Shown: in pieces, positions 24,101 through 31,151 of the stretch | Numbering within the stretch: position 1 is the first letter of the stretch | How the letters are laid out: every line of letters begins with the position of its first letter | Assembly: GCF_049445855.1 (NCBI RefSeq) | Contig: NZ_JBMSDV010000007.1 | Location: 116,716 to 180,715 of the forward strand | Length of the DNA stretch: 64,000 nucleotides | Origin: JAGOCV01 sp049445855 | GTDB taxonomy: Bacteria > Pseudomonadota > Gammaproteobacteria > Burkholderiales > Burkholderiaceae_C | Direction of reading: 5' to 3' | Made by a program: the position numbers and the translations under genes | The notes under the pieces: model-generated | The model's database searches: none | What the model saw: only the letters and a program-made list of their open reading frames with translations | What the model was told of the DNA's origin: nothing

Positions 24101-24841
24101 GTGCAGACCACCATCCGACGCCCCTCCGCCCCCGCGACCGACGCGACGACATTCCGTTCGCGCGCGGACGAGGTGTACGACCAGCTCAAGCAGGACGTGG
24201 CCGAGTTCAAACTCGTGCCCGGTGACCGTTTCACCGAGAACGAGATCAGCGAACGTCTGGGCGTGTCGCGAACGCCCGTGCGCCAGGCGCTGTTCAGGTT
24301 GCAGCAGGAGGGCTTCGTCGAAGTGCTGTTCAGGAGCGGCTGGCGCGTGCTGCCGTTCGACTTCGAGCAGTTCGAGCAGCTCTACGACCTGCGCATGGTG
24401 CTGGAGACGACGGCGGTGCATCGCCTGTGCGAGGAAGGCCTGCACGGTCGCCGCGTGGACCGGGCCCTGCTGGACGAGCTGGTGTCGATCTGGCTCGTGC
24501 CCGTGGCAGCGCGCAGTGCCGACACCGTGCAGGTCGCGCAGTGGGACGAAGCCTTCCACTGCTCGCTGGTCGCCGCCGCCGGCAATGCCGAGATGACGCG
24601 CGTGCACCGCGACGTGACCGACCGCATCCGCATCATCCGCCGGCTGGATTTCACCAAGCAGCCGCGCATCGACGCGACCTACGACGAGCACGGGAAGATC
24701 CTCAAGGCTGTCCGTGCCAAGCGCGGGGACCAGGCGGCGATGCTGCTGCGCGCGCACATCGAGACGAGCCAGGCCGAAGTGCGCAAGATCACTTTGCACC
24801 AGGTACATCTGGCACGCCAGGGCGATTACCGCAGCCGTTGA
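24101..24841 (+). CDS. GntR-family (FadR/FCD) transcriptional regulator
   Basis: 246 residues. The winged helix (about 18-85) contains VYDQLKQDVAEFKLVPGDRFTENEISERLGVSRTPVRQALFRLQQEGFVE. The FCD ligand domain (about 95-225) has YDLRMVLETTAVHRLCEEG, WDEAFHCSLVAAAGNAEM and YDEHGKILKAVRAKRGDQAAMLLRAHIE, with the aspartate and histidines that bind a metal in this family. A GTG at 24101 starts it, 26 bases after the second cysteine hydrolase. It most likely senses a pathway intermediate and controls the ureide operon through the TTGT-GT-ACAA box at 13812. Confidence 0.9.
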   Translation: MQTTIRRPSAPATDATTFRSRADEVYDQLKQDVAEFKLVPGDRFTENEISERLGVSRTPVRQALFRLQQEGFVEVLFRSGWRVLPFDFEQFEQLYDLRMVLETTAVHRLCEEGLHGRRVDRALLDELVSIWLVPVAARSADTVQVAQWDEAFHCSLVAAAGNAEMTRVHRDVTDRIRIIRRLDFTKQPRIDATYDEHGKILKAVRAKRGDQAAMLLRAHIETSQAEVRKITLHQVHLARQGDYRSR

Positions 24842-24897
24842 TTTGTGTGGAACGGCACCGGTCGGGGCCCTTTGGTAGCGGTGTGCGGCATTCCCGG

Positions 24898-24920
24898 ACT
24901 TTGTAAGCGTGAACCAAAGT
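24898..24920. promoter_or_regulatory. Inverted repeat upstream of the HTH-protein gene
   Basis: ACTTTG and CAAAGT are separated by eleven bases, followed directly by TTTATAAG, a plausible -10 element. The arrangement suggests an operator overlapping the promoter of the gene at 24980, perhaps for autoregulation by its helix-turn-helix product. Inferred from symmetry only. Confidence 0.4.
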
Positions 24921-24979
24921 TTATAAGTGGCTGCATGGCGGGCGGCTAAGATCGGGCCTTCGTTCCCAAAGAAGACCCT

Positions 24980-25420
24980 ATGCCCAATTTCGCCAAGCTC
25001 CTCAAGGATGAAATCTCGCGTGTCGCCCGCAAGGAGCAGCGCACCGAAACCACGGCGCTGAAAAAGTCATCGGCCAATTACCGTTCGGAAATCGCAGCGC
25101 TCAAGCGCCGGCTCGCCGCGCTGGAAGCGCAGATCAAGAAGCTGGCGAAGACCACCGCACGCAGTGCCGGCACGGCCGCCAAGGCCAGCGAGGACGAGGA
25201 AGGCCCGCGCCTGCGCTTCAGCGCTGACCGCCTGCGCACGCGCCGCGAGCGGTTGGGCCTGTCGGCTGCCGAAATGGGCAAGCTCGTGGGCGTTTCGTCC
25301 CAGACCATCTACAACTGGGAAACCGGCAAGGCGCGTCCGCGTGCCGCGCAACTGACCGCGCTGGCCGCTGCCCGCAAGCTCGGCAAGCGCGAAGTCACCG
25401 CCAAGCTCGGCGGCGAGTAA
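24980..25420 (+). CDS. Coiled-coil protein with C-terminal XRE-type helix-turn-helix
   Basis: 146 residues. Residues 1-60 are charged and helical (KDEISRVARKEQRTETTALKK then ALKRRLAALEAQIKKLAK), predicted coiled coil. Residues about 78-125 form a Cro/C1-type helix-turn-helix (RLRTRRERLGLSAAEMGKLVGVSSQTIYNWETGKARPRAAQLTAL). The HTH being C-terminal to a coiled coil is the reverse of the usual order. A chromosomal DNA-binding or regulatory role is likely. It is a single-gene unit facing the convergent GST gene. Homologous proteins are common in Comamonadaceae, but no function is known to me. Confidence 0.8.
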   Translation: MPNFAKLLKDEISRVARKEQRTETTALKKSSANYRSEIAALKRRLAALEAQIKKLAKTTARSAGTAAKASEDEEGPRLRFSADRLRTRRERLGLSAAEMGKLVGVSSQTIYNWETGKARPRAAQLTALAAARKLGKREVTAKLGGE

Positions 25421-25429
25421 TCCGGTTCC

Positions 25430-26140
25430 TCAATTCTTCGGTGTGGCGGGGATGAGCAGGCCCCGCTGCACGGCGGGCCGCTTCACGAATTCGGCGAGCA
25501 CGCGCTTGACGTTGGAGAAATCGTCGAAGCCGACCAGATCGCCCGCCTCGTAGAAGCCCACGAGGTTGCGGATCCACGGGAACGTCGCGATGTCGGCGAT
25601 GCTGTACTCGTTGCCGAGAATCCATTTCTTTCCTGCGAGGTGCTTGTCCAGCACGCCGAGCAGGCGCTTCGATTCGGCGACGTAACGGTCGCGCGGACGC
25701 TTGTCTTCGTACGCCTTGCCCGCGAACTTGTGGAAGAAGCCGAGCTGGCCGAACATCGGGCCGATGCCGCCCATCTGGAACATCACCCACTGCAACGCCT
25801 CGTAGCGGCCGGTGTCGGTCTTCGGCATGAGCTTGCCGGTCTTGCCCGACAGGTACACGAGGATCGCGCCCGACTCGAACAGCGCAAAGGGCTTGCCGTC
25901 CGGCCCGTTGGGGTCGAGGATCGCCGGGATCTTGTTGTTCGGGCTGAGCGAGAGGAACTCGGGCGTCATCTGGTCGTTCGTGTCGAACGCCACGCGATGC
26001 ACTTCGTAGGGCAGGCCGAGCTCCTCCAGCATGATCGACACCTTCACGCCGTTGGGCGTGGGCAGTGAATAAAGCTGCAGCACGTCGGGCTTCGTTGCGG
26101 GCCACTTGCGGGTGATGGGGAATTTCTTGAGATCGGCCAT
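25430..26140 (-). CDS. Glutathione S-transferase (YfcG/YghU-like)
   Basis: 236 residues. The thioredoxin-like domain (about 15-100) shows LYSLPTPNGVKVSIMLEELGLPYEVHRVAF and the glutathione-binding ALFESGAILVYLSGKTG. The all-helical C-terminal domain (about 105-225) has QMGGIGPMFGQLGFFHKFA and the N-capping-box region ILGNEYSIADIATFPWIRNL. The TPNG start and QMGGIGPMFGQ are those of the Nu-class YfcG/YghU disulfide-bond reductases, which use glutathione with little classical transferase activity. The start was chosen at the MADLKKFPITRKW methionine. It is a monocistronic unit. Confidence 0.93.
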   Translation of the reverse strand: MADLKKFPITRKWPATKPDVLQLYSLPTPNGVKVSIMLEELGLPYEVHRVAFDTNDQMTPEFLSLSPNNKIPAILDPNGPDGKPFALFESGAILVYLSGKTGKLMPKTDTGRYEALQWVMFQMGGIGPMFGQLGFFHKFAGKAYEDKRPRDRYVAESKRLLGVLDKHLAGKKWILGNEYSIADIATFPWIRNLVGFYEAGDLVGFDDFSNVKRVLAEFVKRPAVQRGLLIPATPKN

Positions 26141-26271
26141 GGTCGTGTCCTTCAGGGGGAGATGCGTGCAGGTGTTCGGGAAAGTCCGCATTCTGGCAGC
26201 AAGCTGCTTATGGCGCTGGGCACGGCGTGTGCGGGCGGCGACAATAAGTGAAAACCATCCATTTCGCCTTA

Positions 26272-26403
26272 ATGTCCGGATCAAAGATCAATAAGCAATT
26301 GCTCAAGCAGATTCAGGACGCGTTCCTGACGCGGTACAAATTCGAGCCCCTTGGCATTTTTGCCCAGCCTGCTGCCAAGCAAGCAATTGGGCCAGCGCCA
26401 TGA
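26272..26403 (+). CDS. Small 43-codon ORF coupled to rhuM
   Basis: ATG at 26272, then 43 codons ending KQAIGPAP and a TGA that overlaps the start of the RhuM gene as ATGA. The predicted peptide begins MSGSKINKQLLKQIQDAFLT and is basic, without a signal or membrane helix. No ribosome-binding site is obvious. It could be a real leader or partner peptide, or the tail of a decayed gene; the exact ATGA coupling and lack of stops favour a functional arrangement. No family is recognised. Confidence 0.45.
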   Translation: MSGSKINKQLLKQIQDAFLTRYKFEPLGIFAQPAAKQAIGPAP

Positions 26404-27410
26404 GCGAATTGATTCTCTACACCACAGAAGACGGCCGCAGTCAGATCAAGCTGCGAGCCAGAGATGAAACCGTCTGGCTTTCCCAGCGCGAAATGGCGGA
26501 ATTGTTTGATGTCAGTACGGACAACGTGGGCTTGCACCTCAAAAATGTCTATGAGGACGGTGAACTGGGCCGGGAGGCAACTACCGAGGAATCCTCGGTA
26601 GTTCAAACGGAGGGAAGCCGACAGGTCAATCGCCCCGTGACCCTCTACAACCTCGATGCCATCCTCGCTGTGGGCTACCGGGTGCGCTCGCCTCGCGGCG
26701 TGCAGTTCCGCCGCTGGGCGTCCACTGCGCTCAAGGAGTACCTGCTCAAGGGCTTCGTGATGGACGACGAGCGACTGAAGAACCCGGACGGCCGCCCGGA
26801 CTACTTTGACGAGATGCTGGCGCGCATCCGGGACATACGAGCTTCGGAAAAGCGGTTCTATCAGAAGGTGCGCGATCTGTTTGCGCTCTCCAGCGACTAC
26901 GACAAGACGGACCAGGCGACTCAGACCTTCTTTGCTACCGTCCAGAACCTGCTGCTGTACGCGGTGACCCAGAAGACCGCGGCCGAACTCATCACAGCGC
27001 GGGCCAATCCCGATGACCCGCACTTGGGCTTGCTGCATTGGAAAGGTGCGCAGGTTCGCAAGCAGGACATCGTTGTCGCCAAGAATTACCTGAATGCTGA
27101 CGAGATCGACACGCTGAACCGGCTGGTGGTGATCTTTCTCGAAACGGCAGAGTTGCGCACCAAGAACCGCCAGGAAATCCGCATGCACTTCTGGCGCCAG
27201 AACGTGGACCAGATCATCGGCAGCAATGGCTTTCCAGTTCTCACACATGCAGGCACGATCAGCCATACGCAGATGGAAAGCAGCACTCACGCGCTGTATC
27301 TGGACTTTGACCAGCGTCGCAAGCAACAGGAAGCTGCCCAGGCTGATCAGCAGGACGAAGCCGAGCTGAAGACGCTGGAAAACGCACTCAGGAATCGCCC
27401 GAGAAAATGA
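26400..27410 (+). CDS. RhuM-family protein
   Basis: 336 residues. ILYTTEDGRSQIKLRARDETVWLSQREMAELFDVSTDNVGLHLKNVYEDGEL starts the RhuM domain (residues about 5-280), continuing YNLDAILAVGYRVRSPRGVQFRRWAST and DIVVAKNYLNADEIDTLNRLVVIFLETAE. The C-terminus is charged and probably helical (DFDQRRKQQEAAQADQQDEAE). RhuM was named from a Salmonella pathogenicity island and often travels with restriction or toxin loci, though its biochemical activity is unproven. Here it has no restriction genes beside it, only a coupled small ORF, and its less GC-biased codon use compared with the neighbours hints at acquisition by transfer. Confidence 0.88.
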   Translation: MSELILYTTEDGRSQIKLRARDETVWLSQREMAELFDVSTDNVGLHLKNVYEDGELGREATTEESSVVQTEGSRQVNRPVTLYNLDAILAVGYRVRSPRGVQFRRWASTALKEYLLKGFVMDDERLKNPDGRPDYFDEMLARIRDIRASEKRFYQKVRDLFALSSDYDKTDQATQTFFATVQNLLLYAVTQKTAAELITARANPDDPHLGLLHWKGAQVRKQDIVVAKNYLNADEIDTLNRLVVIFLETAELRTKNRQEIRMHFWRQNVDQIIGSNGFPVLTHAGTISHTQMESSTHALYLDFDQRRKQQEAAQADQQDEAELKTLENALRNRPRK

Positions 27411-27479
27411 CGGAGTTTTCCTTGGATATTGAAAGAGCGGGGACTGGATCTTCTGCCTCGGGCGGCTTCAATCCGGTTC

Positions 27480-28295
27480 TCAGAGTTTCCAGTCGTAGTC
27501 GATGGTCAGGGGTGCGTGGTCGCTGAACTTCACGTCCTTGTAGATGGACGCGGAGCGCGCGGTGTCGGCGATGGTGGGCGTGGCCAGGTGGTAGTCCAGC
27601 CGCCAGCCCACATTCTTCGCATAGGCCTGGCCGCGGTTGCTCCACCATGTGTAACTGGTGTCGGTCGCGGTGGGTTCGAGGTGGCGATAAACGTCAACCA
27701 GACCGCCGCCTTCGCCAGACTTGTCTAACAGTTTTGTCATCCACGCCCGCTCTTCGGGCAGGAAGCCGCTGTTCTTCTGGTTGCTCTTCCAGTTTTTCAG
27801 GTCGATTTCCTGGTGCGCGATGTTGATGTCACCGCACAGGATGAACTCGCGGCTGGCCTTGAGTTTCAGCAGATAAGGAAAGAAGCCGGCCAGGAAACGG
27901 AACTTCGCCAGTTGCCGTTCTTCGCCCGAAGAGCCGCTGGGGAAGTAACAACTCACGATGGACAGCTTGCGTTTGGGCGAGTCGAAGCGCAACTCGACAT
28001 AGCGGCCTTCGGCATCGAACTCCTCGTCGCCCCATCCGATGACCACGTCGCTTGGCGTGTGGCGGCTGTAGATGCCCACGCCCGAATAGCCCTTCTTCTG
28101 CGCGAGGTGGAAGTGGCCCTTCATGCCGGCCATGTCCTCGAACTTGCCGGCCAGATCGGCCGCCTGGGCCTTCACTTCCTGCACGCAAATACAATCGGGA
28201 CGCTGGCTTTCGACCCATTGCGCGACGCCCTTGGTGGACGCGGAACGGATGCCGTTGAGGTTGAGGCTGGTTAATCTGAACAAGGAATTTCCCAT
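27480..28295 (-). CDS. xthA: Exodeoxyribonuclease III
   Basis: 271 residues, normal size for the Xth AP-endonuclease family that repairs abasic sites and removes 3' blocks. LTSLNLNGIRSASTKG, CICVQEVKAQ (metal-binding glutamate), YSGVGIYSR, FILCGDINIAHQEIDLKNWKSNQK (Asp/Asn catalytic motif) and the C-terminal KFSDHAPLTIDY (catalytic Asp-His) are all present. The ATG at 28295 overlaps the divergent pyrE start codon; a TTG at 28283 giving MFRLTSLNLNGIRSA matches relatives and is the main alternative. Its promoter and leader must lie inside pyrE. Confidence 0.94.
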   Translation of the reverse strand: MGNSLFRLTSLNLNGIRSASTKGVAQWVESQRPDCICVQEVKAQAADLAGKFEDMAGMKGHFHLAQKKGYSGVGIYSRHTPSDVVIGWGDEEFDAEGRYVELRFDSPKRKLSIVSCYFPSGSSGEERQLAKFRFLAGFFPYLLKLKASREFILCGDINIAHQEIDLKNWKSNQKNSGFLPEERAWMTKLLDKSGEGGGLVDVYRHLEPTATDTSYTWWSNRGQAYAKNVGWRLDYHLATPTIADTARSASIYKDVKFSDHAPLTIDYDWKL

Positions 28296-28986
28296 GACGG
28301 TTGAAGGCGCAGGTTCGGCACAAATGGACCGGCTGGCCCAGGATTTCGTGCAATTCTCCGTCGAATCGGGGGTTTTGCGCTTCGGTGAGTTCAAAACCAA
28401 AGCCGGCCGCCTGTCGCCGTATTTCTTCAACGCCGGGCTGTTCGACGATGGCGCGAAGCTCGGCCGGCTGGCCCGGTTCTACGCCGAGCGCATCACGGCC
28501 AGCGGCATCGAGTTCGACATGCTGTTCGGCCCGGCCTACAAGGGCATCCCGCTGGGCGCGGCGGTCGCCATCGAGCTTGCGCGACTGGGTCGCAACGTGC
28601 CCTTCGCCTACAACCGCAAGGAAGCCAAGGACCACGGCGAAGGCGGCACGCTGGTGGGTGCGCCACTCAAGGGCCGCGTGCTGATCGTCGATGACGTGAT
28701 GTCTGCAGGCACTGCGGTGCGCGAGTCCATCGGCATCATCCAGGCTGCAGGTGCGGTGCCGCACGCGGTGGCCATCGCGCTGGACCGGCAGGAGAAGGCG
28801 ACCGAGAACGGGCAGGATGTTTCCCATAGTGCAGTGCAATATGTCCGGTCCCAGCTCGGGTTACAGGTCTGCGCGATTGCGAGACTGGCAGATTTATTGC
28901 AGTATCTGGCGAATCAGGGTTCCGGCGGTCTCGGAATCCATCACCAGAACGTGCTGGCTTACAGGGAACGCTACGGCGTGGATTGA
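28294..28986 (+). CDS. pyrE: Orotate phosphoribosyltransferase
   Basis: 230 residues. PyrE joins orotate to PRPP in pyrimidine synthesis. LRFGEFKTKAGRLSPYFFNAGLF binds orotate, FGPAYKGIPLGAAVAIELA and YNRKEAKDHGEGG are family motifs, and VLIVDDVMSAGTAVRESI is the PRPP-binding loop. AAGGAA seven bases upstream supports the ATG at 28294; a second methionine at residue 11 is possible. It diverges from xthA with overlapping start codons. Confidence 0.96.
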   Translation: MTVEGAGSAQMDRLAQDFVQFSVESGVLRFGEFKTKAGRLSPYFFNAGLFDDGAKLGRLARFYAERITASGIEFDMLFGPAYKGIPLGAAVAIELARLGRNVPFAYNRKEAKDHGEGGTLVGAPLKGRVLIVDDVMSAGTAVRESIGIIQAAGAVPHAVAIALDRQEKATENGQDVSHSAVQYVRSQLGLQVCAIARLADLLQYLANQGSGGLGIHHQNVLAYRERYGVD

Positions 28987-28996
28987 AAGGATTCTT

Positions 28997-29671
28997 GTGC
29001 AACGCATGCTGCGCCTGGGCGCCTTGGGACGATTTTTCGGCCTCATGCTGGGCGCAAGCATGGTCCCCGTCTGGGCGCAGTCCGGCATCTACACCTGCAC
29101 CGACAGCCGGGGCCGCAAGATCACCTCCGACCGCCCGATCATCGAGTGCATCGACCGCGAGCAGAAGGAACTCAACCCGTCCGGCACGATCCGCCGCACG
29201 GTCGATCCGTCGTTCACCGCGCATGAGCAGGCCGAACGTGAAGAGCTGGCCAAGCAGCGTGCTGCCGAGGAAGCGCGGGTGCGCGAGGAGCGCCGGCGCG
29301 ACCGCGCACTGCTCGTGCGGTATCCGACCATCGAAGTCCACGTGAAGGAACGCGCCGAGGCGATTGCGCAGATTGACGCCGTCATCGCTGCCGCGAAGAA
29401 GCGCACCGATGAACTGAACCAGCAGAAGGGCCAGATCGACGCCGAGTACGAGTTCTACAAGAAGGACCCGACCAAGGCGCCGAACTCGCTCAAGCGCCAG
29501 CGCGACGACAACGACCGCAGCCGCGTCATCCAGGCCAAGTTCATCTCCGACCAGGACGGCGAAAAGGCCCGCGTGAACGCGCGCTTCGACGAAGAGCTGG
29601 TCAAGCTCAAGGAACTGTGGGGCGCGCAGGCCGCAGCGCGCGCGGCCGCCGCTGCGCCAGCGAAGAAATAG
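28997..29671 (+). CDS. DUF4124 secreted coiled-coil protein
   Basis: 224 residues from a GTG with GAAAGG seven bases upstream. The signal peptide (about 1-29) ends WAQ. A DUF4124 unit follows (GIYTCTDSRGRKITSDRPIIECIDREQKELN), with two cysteines. The remainder (about 65-224) is a highly charged, mostly helical stretch (AEREELAKQRAAEEARVREERRR). DUF4124 proteins are periplasmic proteins of unknown role widespread in proteobacteria. It follows pyrE by ten bases, and is convergent with gatB with only three bases between the stops. Confidence 0.85.
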   Translation: MQRMLRLGALGRFFGLMLGASMVPVWAQSGIYTCTDSRGRKITSDRPIIECIDREQKELNPSGTIRRTVDPSFTAHEQAEREELAKQRAAEEARVREERRRDRALLVRYPTIEVHVKERAEAIAQIDAVIAAAKKRTDELNQQKGQIDAEYEFYKKDPTKAPNSLKRQRDDNDRSRVIQAKFISDQDGEKARVNARFDEELVKLKELWGAQAAARAAAAAPAKK

Positions 29672-29674
29672 GGT

Positions 29675-31150
29675 TCAGCCGAGTTTCCTGCGCAACAGGT
29701 CGTTCACCTGCTGCGGATTCGCCTTGCCCTTGCTGGCCTTCATGGCCTGCCCGACCAGCGCGTTGAACGCCTTGTCCTTGCCGGCCTTGAACTGCGCGAC
29801 GTTGTCGGGATTGGCGGCAATCACCTCGTCGATGATTTTCTCCAGCGCGCCGGAGTCGTTCATCTGCTTGAGGCCCTGTTCCTCGATCGTGCGATCAACA
29901 TAGTCGACATGCAAGGGTTCGCCGGCGATTGAGCCAGCGGCCCAAAGCAGATCCAACACCTGTTTTGCAGCATTGTTGGAAATGGTTCCGTCGGCAATTC
30001 GCACAATGAGTTGCGCGAGTTGCGCGGCGCTGACCTTTGCCGCATCGACGCCGATCTCTTCGGCGTTGAGACGGCGCGAGACCTCACCCATGATCCAGTT
30101 GCTCGCGAGCTTGGCCTTGTCCTTGCCGGCGGCTGCGACCGTGGCCTCGAAGTAGCCCGCCATCGCCTTGGTCTGCGTGAGCGTTTCGGCGTCGTACTCG
30201 GGCAGGCCGTAGTCGCCCACGAAGCGTTGCACCATCACACGCGGCAGTTCGGGCATGTCGCCACGCACCCGCTCCACCCATTCGCGCGAGATGGCCAGCG
30301 GCGGCAGATCCGGATCGGGGAAGTAGCGGTAATCGGCCGCGTCTTCCTTGGTGCGCATCGCGCGCGTCTCGCCGGTGTCGGGGTCGAACAGCACCGTGGC
30401 CTGCTGGATCTCGTGGCCGTCTTCGATCTGCTCGATCTGCCAGCGGACCTCGAAGTCGATGGCCTGCTGCATGAAGCGGAAGCTGTTGAGGTTCTTGATC
30501 TCGCGGCGCGTGCCGAACGGCTGGCCGGGTTTGCGCACCGACACGTTGGCGTCGCAGCGGAAGCTGCCTTCCTGCATGTTGCCGTCGCAGATGCCGATCC
30601 ACGTCACGATCTTGTGCAGCTCCTTTGCGTACGCGACGGCTTCTTCCGACGAACGCATGTCGGGCTTGGTGACGATCTCCAGCAGTGGCGTGCCTGCGCG
30701 GTTGAGATCGATGCCCGACTGGCCGACGAAGTCCTCGTGCAGCGATTTGCCCGCGTCTTCTTCGAGGTGCGCGCGTTCCAGTTGCACGGTCTTCTTCTCG
30801 TCGCCGACGAAGAACGAAATCTCGCCGCCCTGCACGACGGGGATTTCGAACTGGCTGATCTGGTAGCCCTTGGGCAGGTCGGGGTAGAAATAGTTCTTGC
30901 GCGCAAAGACGCTGCGCGGTGCCACGTGCGCGCCGATGGCCAGGCCGAAGCGGATTGCGCGCTCCACAGCGCCGATATTCATCACCGGCAGCGTGCCCGG
31001 CAGCGCGAGATCCACCGGCGATGCCTGCGTGTTCGGCTCGGCGCCGAATCCGGTGGACGACCGGCTGAAGATCTTGCTCGCGGTGGAAAGCTGGGTATGT
31101 GTCTCGAAGCCGATCACGACTTCATAGCCCTGGACGAGTTTGGCGGTCAT
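29675..31150 (-). CDS. gatB: Aspartyl/glutamyl-tRNA amidotransferase subunit B
   Basis: 491 residues. GatB binds mischarged Glu-tRNAGln or Asp-tRNAAsn and channels ammonia from GatA. YEVVIGFETHTQLSTASKIFSRS, PGTLPVMN, RKNYFYPDLPKGYQISQFEIPV, LHEDFVGQSGIDLNRAGTPLLEIVT and DANVSVR are GatB hallmarks, and the C-terminal YqeY-like tRNA-binding tail (about 340-491) is intact. The start is one base past the gatA stop. Last gene of gatC-gatA-gatB. Confidence 0.97.
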   Translation of the reverse strand: MTAKLVQGYEVVIGFETHTQLSTASKIFSRSSTGFGAEPNTQASPVDLALPGTLPVMNIGAVERAIRFGLAIGAHVAPRSVFARKNYFYPDLPKGYQISQFEIPVVQGGEISFFVGDEKKTVQLERAHLEEDAGKSLHEDFVGQSGIDLNRAGTPLLEIVTKPDMRSSEEAVAYAKELHKIVTWIGICDGNMQEGSFRCDANVSVRKPGQPFGTRREIKNLNSFRFMQQAIDFEVRWQIEQIEDGHEIQQATVLFDPDTGETRAMRTKEDAADYRYFPDPDLPPLAISREWVERVRGDMPELPRVMVQRFVGDYGLPEYDAETLTQTKAMAGYFEATVAAAGKDKAKLASNWIMGEVSRRLNAEEIGVDAAKVSAAQLAQLIVRIADGTISNNAAKQVLDLLWAAGSIAGEPLHVDYVDRTIEEQGLKQMNDSGALEKIIDEVIAANPDNVAQFKAGKDKAFNALVGQAMKASKGKANPQQVNDLLRRKLG

Positions 31151-31151
31151 G

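Noticed and set aside
21672..24152. 826-codon open frame on the minus strand
   Set aside because: Antisense to biuH, the ABC ATPase and the second cysteine hydrolase. Composition is low-complexity and no motif is recognisable.
12456..24841. Search for a cyanuric acid hydrolase (AtzD) in the ureide cluster
   Set aside because: Every gene in the interval is accounted for by another family; no AtzD/barbiturase-type protein is encoded in the window.
26141..26271. Possible coding remnant upstream of the 43-codon ORF
   Set aside because: Stops interrupt all frames and no motif is recognisable; only the coupled small ORF was kept.
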